Shown here: positions 9,364 to 21,986 of the stretch, piece by piece
Layout: every line of letters begins with the position of its first letter
Position numbering within the stretch: position 1 is the stretch's first letter
Assembly: GCF_013375555.1 (NCBI RefSeq)
Contig: NZ_JABXWB010000005.1
Coordinates: forward strand, 637,501-701,500
From: Sphingobium sp. EM0848
GTDB lineage: Bacteria > Pseudomonadota > Alphaproteobacteria > Sphingomonadales > Sphingomonadaceae
Direction of reading: 5' to 3'
DNA length: 64,000 nucleotides
Made by a program: the position numbers and the translations under genes
The notes under the pieces: model-generated
Database searches by the model: none
The model's input: the letters and a program-made list of their open reading frames with translations, nothing else
What the model was told of the DNA's origin: nothing

Positions 9364-9467
9364 TTATCCCTACACTGAGATAATCTATTGCTGATTTGCC
9401 CGCTTATCGCGCCATCGGCATATTGCTAGGGAGGGAGCTGACACCCCTTCCAAAGCAGGAGCCGTCC

Positions 9468-10580
<1,113 letters not shown>

Positions 10581-10616
10581 CTCTTTGTGATCGCACAGAC
10601 GGGAGAAGGAATTTTC

Positions 10617-10997
10617 ATGTTCAGTCATATCATGGTCGGCGCGAACGATATCGCCGCCGCCAAGGCATTTTACGACGCGCTGTTCGCGGCGGTCGGCGGC
10701 AAGCCGGCGATCACCGACGACATGGGCCGCCTGATCTACATGCATGACGGCGCGCTCTTCATGGTGACGAAGCCGATCGACGGCGAACCCGCCTGCCACG
10801 CCAACGGCGGCACGATCGGTTTCACCATGGCGTCCCCCGAACAGGCCGACGCCTGGCATGCGGCGGGCGTCGCCGCGGGCGGCAAGACCTGCGAAGACGC
10901 GCCGGGCGTCCGCGAGGCCAGCTTCGGCAAGCTCTACCTCGCCTATCTGCGCGATCCGGCAGGCAACAAGCTGTGCGGCCTGCACCGGATGGCATGA
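10617..10997 (+). CDS. VOC-family (glyoxalase/bleomycin resistance-like) protein
   Basis: A 126-residue single-module vicinal-oxygen-chelate protein (FSHIMVGANDIAAAKAFYDALF ... YLRDPAGNKLCGLHR). It sits between frmA and fghA, and its TGA stop overlaps the ATG of fghA (ATGA), so the two are translationally coupled. VOC proteins of this size commonly accompany frmA/fghA; a role with a glutathione adduct is plausible but not shown. The start at 10617 has GGGAGAAGGA upstream. Confidence 0.8.
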   Translation: MFSHIMVGANDIAAAKAFYDALFAAVGGKPAITDDMGRLIYMHDGALFMVTKPIDGEPACHANGGTIGFTMASPEQADAWHAAGVAAGGKTCEDAPGVREASFGKLYLAYLRDPAGNKLCGLHRMA

Positions 10998-11848
10998 TGC
11001 AGACGGTTTCGACCAACCGGGCGTTCGGCGGCACGCAGGGCGTCTACAAACATGCGTCGACCGCGACGGGGACGGAGATGACCTTCTCCGTCTTCGTGCC
11101 GGATCATGCGGAGGGCGCGACGCTGCCTGTGATCTGGTATCTGTCCGGCCTCACCTGCAGCCACGCCAATGTCACGGAAAAGGGCGAATATCGCCGCCTT
11201 TGCGCGGAGCTGGGGCTGATCTTCGTCGCGCCCGACACATCGCCGCGCGGCCCGGACCTTCAGGGCGGTGCCGTGGCCGACGATGCTGACGGCGCCTATG
11301 ATTTCGGGCTGGGCGCGGGCTTCTATGTCGATGCGACGGAAGCGCCTTTTGCACCCCATTACCGCATGTGGTCCTATGTGACGGAGGAGCTGCCCGCGCT
11401 GGTCGCGGCGCATTTTCCTGCCGACATGGATCGCCAGTCGATCATGGGCCACAGCATGGGCGGCCATGGCGCACTGACCATCGGGCTCAGGCATGCGGAG
11501 CGGTTCAGGGCGGTGTCCGCCTTCGCCCCGATCGTCGCGCCGGTTCAGGTCCCCTGGGGCCAGAAGGCGCTTTCAGGCTATCTGGGCGACGACGGATCGG
11601 CATGGCGCAGGCATGACGCTGTGGCGCTGATTGAGGATGGCGCCCGCGTCCCCGACCTGCTGGTGGATCAGGGCGGGGCCGACCCGTTCCTTGAACAGCA
11701 GCTTCGACCGGAATTGCTGGACGCCGCCTGCAAGGCCGCGGGCCAGGAGCTGATGCTGCGGATTCAGCCGGGCTATGACCACAGCTATTATTTCATCTCC
11801 ACCTTCATGGAGGATCATCTGCGCTGGCATGCCAAGCGGCTGGGGTGA
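10994..11848 (+). CDS. fghA: S-formylglutathione hydrolase
   Basis: A 284-residue esterase-D-type alpha/beta hydrolase that releases formate and glutathione from S-formylglutathione. Visible are the oxyanion-side WYLSGLTCSHANVTEK region, the nucleophile elbow GHSMGGHGAL, the acid region (DLLVDQGGADPFL) and the catalytic His in GYDHSYYFI. It overlaps the VOC gene by four bases and completes the frmA-VOC-fghA formaldehyde oxidation unit. Confidence 0.95.
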   Translation: MMQTVSTNRAFGGTQGVYKHASTATGTEMTFSVFVPDHAEGATLPVIWYLSGLTCSHANVTEKGEYRRLCAELGLIFVAPDTSPRGPDLQGGAVADDADGAYDFGLGAGFYVDATEAPFAPHYRMWSYVTEELPALVAAHFPADMDRQSIMGHSMGGHGALTIGLRHAERFRAVSAFAPIVAPVQVPWGQKALSGYLGDDGSAWRRHDAVALIEDGARVPDLLVDQGGADPFLEQQLRPELLDAACKAAGQELMLRIQPGYDHSYYFISTFMEDHLRWHAKRLG

Positions 11849-12230
11849 AGAGGTGGCACCCCGGTCCATGCGCTGATCCCTTGATCTGCTGGGTCCGGCT
11901 GTAACCGCCAGGGCGAGCAATGGGCGGGGCAGCCGGACCCAAAAATCATGCCATGCGCATGGCATGATGCTGTCGTCTCCCCGCGCAACGGCAACGGCGT
12001 GATTATAGCCGATTCTCGCTTCCTTCGCATCTGCGATTCAGAGGGACCTTCGTCCGAAGGAAGCTGCCCGAAGGGACCGGACCTCCCCCTTCCGCATTGG
12101 TTATCGGGTTCGAATCTGCTATCTTTTGTGCATTGGCACTGGCCAGAACCGCCGCTCGCCCGCGTGCCCCGGCACCCCGCCTGTCGTCCGGCCGCCCGTG
12201 CCCCAAAGCGGCTGAGCGATGGAGGATGTC
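11849..12230. other. Gene-free gap with a long hairpin and a perfect 24-bp palindrome
   Basis: No gene is supported here. After fghA comes an inverted repeat with an 11-bp perfect stem (11891-11901 with 11930-11940, GGGTCCGGCTG/CAGCCGGACCC). Five bases later begins a perfect 24-bp palindrome at 11945-11968. A GGTTCGAATC stretch near 12108 resembles a tRNA T-loop, but no cloverleaf can be built around it. Confidence 0.5.
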
Positions 12231-12695
12231 ATGGCGATTTCCCCGAAATTACGCAGCTATATGGATCGCTGCGGTACAAGATTCGACGAGGTGATGCATG
12301 CACCCGCCGCCGAAATGGCGCGGGTGGCGCAGGCCGCCCATATTCCGGGGCGGCAGGTGGCAAAGGCGGTGCTGGTCCAGGCGGGCGACCAATATATGCT
12401 GGCCGTGCTGCCTTCGTCCAAGCATGTCAGCTTCAACTTCCTGCAACAATGGCTGGCGCGCGACGTGTCGCTGGCGGAGGAACACACGACCGCCGCGCTC
12501 TTCCCCGATTGCGAGCTGGGCGCGATTCCACCGGTCGGCGCGGCCTATGGCCTCAAGACCATCATCGACGACGACATGATGAGCGACGACGATGTCTGGT
12601 TCGAGGGCGGCGACCACAACACGCTGATCCACATGAACGCCGCCAATTGGCGCCGCCTGCAAAAGGGCGCGGGCCATTTCGCCTTCGCGATCTAG
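12231..12695 (+). CDS. YbaK/ProX-domain (aminoacyl-tRNA deacylase-like) protein
   Basis: A 154-residue protein made only of the YbaK/aminoacyl-tRNA-editing domain (MHAPAAEMARVAQAAHIPGRQVAKAVLVQAGDQYMLAVLP ... ALFPDCELGAIPPVGAAYGL). The family hydrolyses mischarged aminoacyl-tRNAs in trans; some members have other roles. GGAGGA lies four bases before the ATG at 12231, which is preferred over the in-frame ATG at 12219. The stop codon TAG is supplied by the first bases of the hairpin repeat that follows. Confidence 0.8.
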   Translation: MAISPKLRSYMDRCGTRFDEVMHAPAAEMARVAQAAHIPGRQVAKAVLVQAGDQYMLAVLPSSKHVSFNFLQQWLARDVSLAEEHTTAALFPDCELGAIPPVGAAYGLKTIIDDDMMSDDDVWFEGGDHNTLIHMNAANWRRLQKGAGHFAFAI

Positions 12696-12796
12696 AGCGC
12701 GCTGCGTTAAATCCGACGCGGATCGCGCGCTCTACTTCTTTGTTGTCGCATCGTTTTTGCACAAAACCGGTTCCCACTTTTGCGCACGATGCTCTA
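12693..12796 (+). repeat. Bipartite hairpin repeat, family I, copy 1
   Basis: A 104-bp element that starts with TAGAGCGCGC and ends with GATGCTCTA. The left half is an inverted repeat (TAGAGCGCGC/GCGCGCTCTA). A linker with CTTTGTTGTC follows, then a right half bounded by GCATCGT and ACGATGC. The right half and linker recur inverted at 26183-26309 (the ACCGGTTCCCACTTTT core is shared). Confidence 0.7.
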
Positions 12797-12971
12797 GGGT
12801 TAGCGACTGAAAATCCTCCCAACTCCCGATGGGGAGGGTTTTCAGCTTCGTCCCTCCCCGCTTTCATGCAATAAATTCCACACAGTCATCGGAAAAATAA
12901 CATGAACCGGACTGTTCACGCATCGCCGGGCATCGCTTAAAATCGTCGTTGGAGAAGCCGAAAGGAAATAA

Positions 12972-15188
<2,217 letters not shown>

Positions 15189-15206
15189 AGCGGCGCGACA
15201 ATGAAT

Positions 15207-15232
15207 GGGGCCGCTCCTTTGGGGGGCGGCCC
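15207..15232 (+). terminator. Hairpin downstream of katG
   Basis: GGGGCCGC pairs with GCGGCCC around a short loop 18 bases after the katG stop. The following TTATCTTT is only partly T-rich, so it is a probable terminator. Confidence 0.5.
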
Positions 15233-15318
15233 TTATCTTTGGGCCTACGACCTTCCGGCCAGTTGAGCTGCGGCTGTGTTCATGCGAATATTGCCCGATT
15301 GTCTTGCGGAGATTCGCC

Positions 15319-15477
15319 ATGCATGATCATCTGAAGGATGCGGCGGAGGCGGCTTCCCTTTCGGACGAACAGCTCCGCGCGATCAGCAGCAAAATGCGCG
15401 ACCCTGCCAACCCGACCGATTTCGAACAGGCCGTGCTGGACGAGATGGAACGGCGCCATTTGCAGCCCAGGTCCTGA
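15319..15477 (+). CDS. Small hypothetical protein, 52 aa
   Basis: A short ORF (MHDHLKDAAEAASLSDEQLRA...) with a GCGGAGA site before the ATG and normal codon use for the region. It is predicted to be a soluble, charged helical protein (two helices). I do not recognise the family. It lies between katG and a glutathione transferase gene; whether it works with either is unknown. Confidence 0.5.
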   Translation: MHDHLKDAAEAASLSDEQLRAISSKMRDPANPTDFEQAVLDEMERRHLQPRS

Positions 15478-15533
15478 GCAACCAACCTCTTGTCCCGGCG
15501 TTGAACCGCTGCCCGATGCGGGCCGCCACGATT

Positions 15534-15638
15534 TAGAGCGGTTTTCGATCTGATGGGATCAGATCAACCGCTCTATTTTATTGTTTTACCGCGATTTCTT
15601 AACCAGCAATCGATTTCGATTGCTTGGAAATCGCTCTA
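15534..15638 (+). repeat. Bipartite hairpin repeat, family II, copy 1
   Basis: A 105-bp element made of two palindromic halves: TAGAGCGGTTTTCGATCTGA... closing with ...CAACCGCTCTA, then a TTTATTGTTTTACCGCG linker, then a second half ending GGAAATCGCTCTA. It is repeated in inverted orientation at 56689-56793 with only two differences. It lies just upstream of the glutathione transferase gene. Confidence 0.85.
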
Positions 15639-15653
15639 ACCGGGATTCTTGCC

Positions 15654-16307
15654 ATGACCCCCACCATCACCGCTTTTGAACAATCCCCGGATCGCGGTCA
15701 GGGACTGGCGCGCGACATGCGTGTGCGCTGGGCGCTGGAGGAAGTCGGCCAGCCTTATGATGTGCGCCTCCTCTCGTTCGAGGCGATGAAGGAACCCGCC
15801 CATCTTGCGCGGCATCCCTTCGGGCAGATTCCGACCTATGAGGAGGGCGACCTGATCCTGTTCGAGTCAGGCGCGATCCTGCTCCATATCGCGCAGCGGC
15901 ATCCGGGCCTGTTGCCGGACGATGCCGATGCGCGGGCGCGCGCCATCGGATGGATGTTCGCCGCGCTGAACACGATGGAACCACCGATCTTCGAACGCAC
16001 GATGGCGATCGTCGTCGAGAGCGACAGGGCATGGCACGCGGAGCGCCTGCCGATGCTGGAGGATCGCATCCATGTCCGGCTGAACCAGCTTTCCGTCCGG
16101 CTGGGCGACGCCGACTGGCTCGACGGGGCGTTCAGCGCGGGCGACCTGCTGATGGTGACGGTGCTGCGCCGGCTTGGCAGCTCGACCTTGCTGGATGCCT
16201 ATCCCAATCTGTCCGCCTATGTCGCCCGGGGCGAGGCACGACCCGCCTATCGGCGTGCCTTCGACGCGCAACGGGCAGTCTTCATGGCCACGTCGGCCAG
16301 CAGATAG
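15654..16307 (+). CDS. Glutathione S-transferase family protein
   Basis: A 217-residue GST: N-terminal thioredoxin-like domain (residues 1-80, with HPFGQIPTYEEGDLILFESGAILLHIA, which supplies the cis-Pro and the Glu-Ser glutathione site) and an all-helical C-terminal domain (DADWLDGAFSAGDLLMVTVLRR). It may conjugate or isomerise electrophiles; the substrate is unknown. The ATG lies 16 bases after the family II repeat and no strong ribosome site is visible. It is convergent with the kinase gene at 16319. Confidence 0.85.
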   Translation: MTPTITAFEQSPDRGQGLARDMRVRWALEEVGQPYDVRLLSFEAMKEPAHLARHPFGQIPTYEEGDLILFESGAILLHIAQRHPGLLPDDADARARAIGWMFAALNTMEPPIFERTMAIVVESDRAWHAERLPMLEDRIHVRLNQLSVRLGDADWLDGAFSAGDLLMVTVLRRLGSSTLLDAYPNLSAYVARGEARPAYRRAFDAQRAVFMATSASR

Positions 16308-16318
16308 GAAGCGCCTTC

Positions 16319-18508
16319 CTACTTCAACATGGTGCGCAGCAACGCGCGCAGTTGCGCGGGCTTCACCGGCTTGTTCAGCAACGGAATTCCCCGCACGTCC
16401 AGCTTGGCCTTCAAGGCCTCCCCCCGGTCGGCGGAGATCATGACGGACGGCACCGCCCGCCCGAAATGGCGGTGCAGCCGGTCGATCACCTCATCGCCCG
16501 TTTCCCCATCATTCAGATGATAATCGACCAGGATGACGTCCGGCGCCTGTCCTTCCGCGAAGGCCGCCACCGCCTCGCCAAAGCCGCCCGCCGCCGTCAC
16601 CGCGCAGCCCCAGCCGCCCAGCAGCGTGCTCATGCCGGTCTGGATCGCCCGCTCATTATCGACCACCAGCACGGTGAGGCCGCGCATCGACCGGTCGCTG
16701 CGGGGGGCCCCGGCCCCCTCCCCTTCCTCCACCACCGCCTCGCCCGGCGGCACGGTAATGGAAAAGGTCGCGCCCTGCCCCGGCACCGATTCCAGCGTCA
16801 CCTCATGGCGCAGCATGTCACTCGCCCGCCGCACGATGGCGAGGCCGAGCCCCTTGCCTGCCGTGCGGCTGTCGAGGCGGCGGAACTCCTCGAAGATCAG
16901 TTGCTGCTTGTCGGGCGCTATGCCGGGGCCGCTGTCGGTGACGCTGAGGCGAATAGCCTCACGCCCCGGCGCGCAGGTCACGCGCACCGATCCGCGCTGG
17001 GTATAGCGCAAGGCGTTGGACAGGAAATTTTGCAGGATGCGGCGCAGCAGGCGAATATCGGAGCGGACCCAGACCGGCTCTGCGTCCACAGTCAGGACCA
17101 GCCCGGCGGAGCGCGCCATCGGGGCAAATTCCGTGCGCAGCGTATCCAGCAGCCGGTCAACCCGGAAATCCCCGATCTCCGGCTGGATCGCCCCCGCGTC
17201 GAGCCGGCTGATCTCCAACAACGCCTCCAGCAGATCCTCGACCGAATCCAGCGCGGTCGAGGTCTGGTTGACCAGCGCCCGGGTCGGCAGCGCCAGCCGC
17301 CGGTCGCCCAGCGCCGCGACGAACAGCCGCGCCGCGTTCAGCGGTTGCAGCAGGTCGTGGCTCGCCGCCGCGAGGAAGCTGGTCTTGGACAGGTTCGCCT
17401 TTTCCGCCGCCGTTTTCGCGTCGAGCAACTGCGCCTCGATCTCGCGCCGTTCCGCGACCTCCGCCTCCAGTTCGCTGGTGCGCTCGGCCACGCGCCGTTC
17501 CAGCGTCTCCGCCGTCTCGCGCAACGCCGCCTGGGCGCGCAGCATGTCGGTAACGTCGGTAAAGCCGATCACCTGACCGCCGCGCGTCATGGCATTGCTG
17601 CGGATTTCGAAACGTCGCCCACCCGCCTGCACCAGCCTTCCGTGATCCGCGCCCCAGTCAAGGCAGCCGCCATCGTCCATCCCCAGCCGCTCGCGGCACC
17701 AGCCGACCAGCGCCCGATGCGTGCCCCATTCCTGCGCCCAGTCCTCCGGCAGTTCGAGCAGCCGTTGCAGCGCTTCGTTCCACGCCGCCACCCGTCCCTC
17801 CGCGTCGAACAGGCAGACCCCTTCGGAAAGAGTGTCCAGCGTCGCCTGCAACACGATATTGCGTTCGGCCAGTTCCCGCGCCCGGTCACGGGCATCTTCC
17901 GCCTTTACCTCCGTGATGTCGGTGTAGATGCCGACAATGCCGCCCTCGCTGGTGCGCAGTTCGTTGATCTGTACCCAGCGCCCATCGGCGAGCGCCTGAA
18001 CATGTCCTCCTTCGGCCACGCTGTGACGGGCAAGGCGATCCGACACCCAGCGGTCCTGCCCGACCGGGCGATGATGTGCCGCCGCCAGCTTGGCGATCTC
18101 ATCGAAGCTCATGCCCTCATGGATATGGTCCGCGATTTCCGGCCAGAAGCCGAGATAGGCCTCATTGAACAGGACCAGCCGGTCCTCCGCGTCGAACAGG
18201 ACGAAGCCTTCGTTGATCGAATCGATCGCGTCGCGCAACCGCATCTGCGCCGCATCCGCCAGGGCATGGGCCGCCGCCATCTCCGCATTGGCATCCGCCA
18301 GCTTCGCCAGCGCATCTTCCAGCTGCATGGTCCGTTCGCGCACCATGGCTTCCAGCGAGATCGCCGTCTCGAACATCGAAAAGGCGTTGCCCGCCATATC
18401 GCTCGACCGTTCGACCCGGTCGATCAGGGCCGCGTTGATCTTCCTGAGCTTGCGGTTTTCCTCCCGCAGCCGCCCGAGTTCGGCGGAAGAGAGTTCGGTG
18501 CCGCTCAT
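16319..18508 (-). CDS. PAS-PAS hybrid sensor histidine kinase, NahK/ErcS'-like
   Basis: A 729-residue cytoplasmic hybrid kinase without membrane segments. An N-terminal coiled coil (to about residue 85) is followed by two PAS domains of the PAS_7 type (DSINEGFVLFDAEDRLVLFNEAYL and DTLSEGVCLFDAEGRVAAWNEAL), a coiled linker, HisKA with His384 in ASHDLLQPL, an HATPase (NFLSNALRYT, DSGPGIAPD, GKGLGLAIV) and a receiver with Asp662 (VILVDYHLND). Order and length match NahK/ErcS' of Pseudomonas aeruginosa, which is encoded with the NO-sensing NosP beside the ethanol oxidation genes. Its ATG overlaps the stop of the FIST gene (ATGA), so the two are coupled. It may feed the response regulator at 8707 (inference). 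Confidence 0.85.
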   Translation of the reverse strand: MSGTELSSAELGRLREENRKLRKINAALIDRVERSSDMAGNAFSMFETAISLEAMVRERTMQLEDALAKLADANAEMAAAHALADAAQMRLRDAIDSINEGFVLFDAEDRLVLFNEAYLGFWPEIADHIHEGMSFDEIAKLAAAHHRPVGQDRWVSDRLARHSVAEGGHVQALADGRWVQINELRTSEGGIVGIYTDITEVKAEDARDRARELAERNIVLQATLDTLSEGVCLFDAEGRVAAWNEALQRLLELPEDWAQEWGTHRALVGWCRERLGMDDGGCLDWGADHGRLVQAGGRRFEIRSNAMTRGGQVIGFTDVTDMLRAQAALRETAETLERRVAERTSELEAEVAERREIEAQLLDAKTAAEKANLSKTSFLAAASHDLLQPLNAARLFVAALGDRRLALPTRALVNQTSTALDSVEDLLEALLEISRLDAGAIQPEIGDFRVDRLLDTLRTEFAPMARSAGLVLTVDAEPVWVRSDIRLLRRILQNFLSNALRYTQRGSVRVTCAPGREAIRLSVTDSGPGIAPDKQQLIFEEFRRLDSRTAGKGLGLAIVRRASDMLRHEVTLESVPGQGATFSITVPPGEAVVEEGEGAGAPRSDRSMRGLTVLVVDNERAIQTGMSTLLGGWGCAVTAAGGFGEAVAAFAEGQAPDVILVDYHLNDGETGDEVIDRLHRHFGRAVPSVMISADRGEALKAKLDVRGIPLLNKPVKPAQLRALLRTMLK

Positions 18509-19647
18509 CTTCCGATGGCAAGACCGCTGAAGGTCTGGTTCACATGCAGCGCATGATATTGCTCGCCATAGGTGTTGAAGCCGATCACCCGATGGCGGCC
18601 ATATAGCTCCGACACGGCCCGGCCGATCTGCCGCTGCTCGGCGTCGATCCGGTTCAGCACGCAATCGAAGGCGATGATCCGGTCCACCAGCCCGACCTCC
18701 TCCGCAATATCCGCAAACAGCGCCTCCATGCGCGCAATCGGGTCCACCGGCTCGCCCACGGTCATCACGATCCCCTCATCGATGGCGCAGTAGAAGGTCA
18801 GGCTGCCATCGGCATTCGCACTCTGGATCGAGCGCACATGATAATCCCCACCCGCGCGCACCATCAGCGGATGGGCGGCATAGAAGGCCACGCCCAGCGC
18901 CTCGCCGGCATGGCCCGCCAGGCGCAGATATTCCTGCGCGGCGGGTTCCGCATTGATCTCTGTCACGATGCGGTCCTGCGGAATGGCGCCGGTGACGACC
19001 ATCTTCGCCGCGCTCGGCCGGTAATGCTGCGCCTTGAACACATGGAGCGGGCGCGGCGTCGACAGGATCGCAACCACGGCAGCATGGGCATGGAAGCGGC
19101 CACCATCGAAGATCGCTGTTTCGCGAAAGGCCATGCCGTCGCCCGACGATCCGCCGATCAGCGCGATGTCGCCCAGCCCATCCTGAATGGTCATGGTCAG
19201 CAACTCCTCCCGGTGCGAGAGGCCATCGACCAGAAACAGCGCGACATGATTGACCCTCTCCCCCAGATGGCGGCTGTCGCGATCGGCCTGGGCGGCGAGA
19301 CTGCGGACGGCCTGACGGGCCGCGGCGGGGTCGAAATTCTCGATATCGTCGAAGCAGAGCGAGGTCATGTGGAAGGCGGAGGCGGGAAAGCCGATGACGC
19401 TCAGACTATCCTCATCATAGCCATTTTCGGTGAGTTCGCCCGAACTGGTGCAGCCGATCGCGACGACGCCTTCCGTCCTGCGGTTGACGGCCCGCGCCAG
19501 CGCTTCCCGATCGAAGCGATGCGAGCAGAAGAGCAGCATCCCGGCAAGCGGTTCGTCACCCAACTGGTCGGCTATGTCCGCCATTGCCCTGGCCGGATCG
19601 CCCGCATGGCTCGACGCAAAAGCGATCTGCGATGCCAGCACCGTCAT
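18505..19647 (-). CDS. FIST-domain sensor protein, NosP-like
   Basis: A 380-residue cytoplasmic protein with FIST N (residues about 30-220, VVAIGCTSSGELTENGY ... LIGGSSGDGMAF) and FIST C (about 220-370, YLRLAGHAGEALGVAFYAAHPL ... GRHRVIGFNTYGEQ). FIST proteins are signal sensors. In Pseudomonas, NosP binds haem and nitric oxide and controls the co-encoded kinase NahK. The same pairing, with a four-base overlap to the kinase gene, is seen here. Whether this homologue binds haem cannot be judged by eye. GGGGAGAGGAAC precedes the ATG. Confidence 0.85.
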   Translation of the reverse strand: MTVLASQIAFASSHAGDPARAMADIADQLGDEPLAGMLLFCSHRFDREALARAVNRRTEGVVAIGCTSSGELTENGYDEDSLSVIGFPASAFHMTSLCFDDIENFDPAAARQAVRSLAAQADRDSRHLGERVNHVALFLVDGLSHREELLTMTIQDGLGDIALIGGSSGDGMAFRETAIFDGGRFHAHAAVVAILSTPRPLHVFKAQHYRPSAAKMVVTGAIPQDRIVTEINAEPAAQEYLRLAGHAGEALGVAFYAAHPLMVRAGGDYHVRSIQSANADGSLTFYCAIDEGIVMTVGEPVDPIARMEALFADIAEEVGLVDRIIAFDCVLNRIDAEQRQIGRAVSELYGRHRVIGFNTYGEQYHALHVNQTFSGLAIGR

Positions 19648-19685
19648 GTTCCTCTCCCCGCAATTTTCCTCTTCTTATCGGTCTT

Positions 19686-20078
19686 CTATCCCCCACGCAA
19701 AGGCTCGCCCGCCGCCTCCAGCGCGGCATTCTCCCCATCGGTAAAGACGCGGGAGCGCACGATGAAGCGCATCCCCTCCGGACTTTCCAGCGACATGCCC
19801 GCACCGCGCCCCGGCACGACATCGATGGTGATCTGTGTATGCCGCCAATATTCGAATTGCGCTGCGCCGATCCAAACCGGCACATCGCCCGCTATGTGAC
19901 CGAGCAGCACATCCTGCCCGCCAGTCCTGAACACCCCTCGAGGGAAACACATGGGCGCGGAGCCATCGCAACAACCGCCCGACTGGTGGAACATCAGTGG
20001 ACCGTGGCGCGCGGTGAGACTGGCGATCAGCGCTTGCGCCTCCGGCGTGGCGAGGATGCGGGGTGGAATGTCAGCCAT
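19686..20078 (-). CDS. DUF779 family protein
   Basis: A 130-residue DUF779 protein (HQSGGCCDGSAPMCFPRG ... VWIGAAQFEYWRHTQITIDVVPGRGAGMSLE). The conserved Cys-Cys and Cys residues suggest metal binding. Genes of this family are regularly found beside NAD-dependent aldehyde dehydrogenases, as here (the ALDH gene ends 120 bases upstream); the function is unknown. A strong terminator lies between them, so this gene is probably transcribed separately or by read-through. A 16-bp palindrome (20086-20101) lies directly in front of the start and may overlap the ribosome site. Confidence 0.85.
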   Translation of the reverse strand: MADIPPRILATPEAQALIASLTARHGPLMFHQSGGCCDGSAPMCFPRGVFRTGGQDVLLGHIAGDVPVWIGAAQFEYWRHTQITIDVVPGRGAGMSLESPEGMRFIVRSRVFTDGENAALEAAGEPLRGG

Positions 20079-20085
20079 GGGTCAG

Positions 20086-20101
20086 CTTTCCCCGGGGAAA
20101 C
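20086..20101. promoter_or_regulatory. ParB-box-like palindrome upstream of the DUF779 gene
   Basis: CTTTCCCCGGGGAAAC differs by one base from the perfect palindrome at 24457-24472 between parB and repA. It may be a third centromere-like site of the replicon. Alternatively it may be only a local hairpin at the DUF779 ribosome site. Confidence 0.4.
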
Positions 20102-20103
20102 AG

Positions 20104-20141
20104 AAAAAAAGGCGGGCACCTCTTAGGGGGAAGTGCCCGCC
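20104..20141 (-). terminator. Rho-independent terminator of the aldehyde dehydrogenase gene
   Basis: A perfect GGCGGGCAC/GTGCCCGCC stem (20111-20141) is followed on the minus strand by seven T residues (20104-20110), 57 bases past the aldehyde dehydrogenase stop codon. Confidence 0.85.
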
Positions 20142-20197
20142 GATCAGCCGAAGGCGTCAAAGAGGAGAGGCTGCCTCCGGCATTGCGACCCGCCGCC

Positions 20198-21718
<1,521 letters not shown>

Positions 21719-21776
21719 CATCCTCTCCCGGACTCGTCTGAAGTTGGGGACAGGATGAACTTCCGGGGGGAATAGA

Positions 21777-21795
21777 CAATTAGACCTTGGGTCGG
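21777..21795 (-). promoter_or_regulatory. Copy 3 of the shared 19-bp motif, upstream of the aldehyde dehydrogenase
   Basis: On the minus strand this reads CCGACCCAAGGTCTAATTG, 18 of 19 identical to the copy in front of the PQQ dehydrogenase 15 kb away. The distance to the start codon (58 bases) is similar to that at the dehydrogenase (73 bases). Confidence 0.6.
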
Positions 21796-21986
21796 GCCGC
21801 CCCGCCTGTCAGGCGTCGGACCACAACGGTGAAGCTGAGGTCCACACCCCATCATTTTCACGCGCTCATGATTCAAATTGTCCGCAATCCCGACCGGCGA
21901 ATGTCGATTTCCTGCCATTTGGAAATTTGAAGGATTTATGGCATATCTTTCCCAAACAAGCTTCAACTTCGCGTGTGAGGGCAGGA

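Noticed and set aside
12090..12125. GGTTCGAATC resembling a tRNA T-loop
   Set aside because: The bases around it do not pair as a T-stem, and no anticodon or acceptor arm can be built on either strand.
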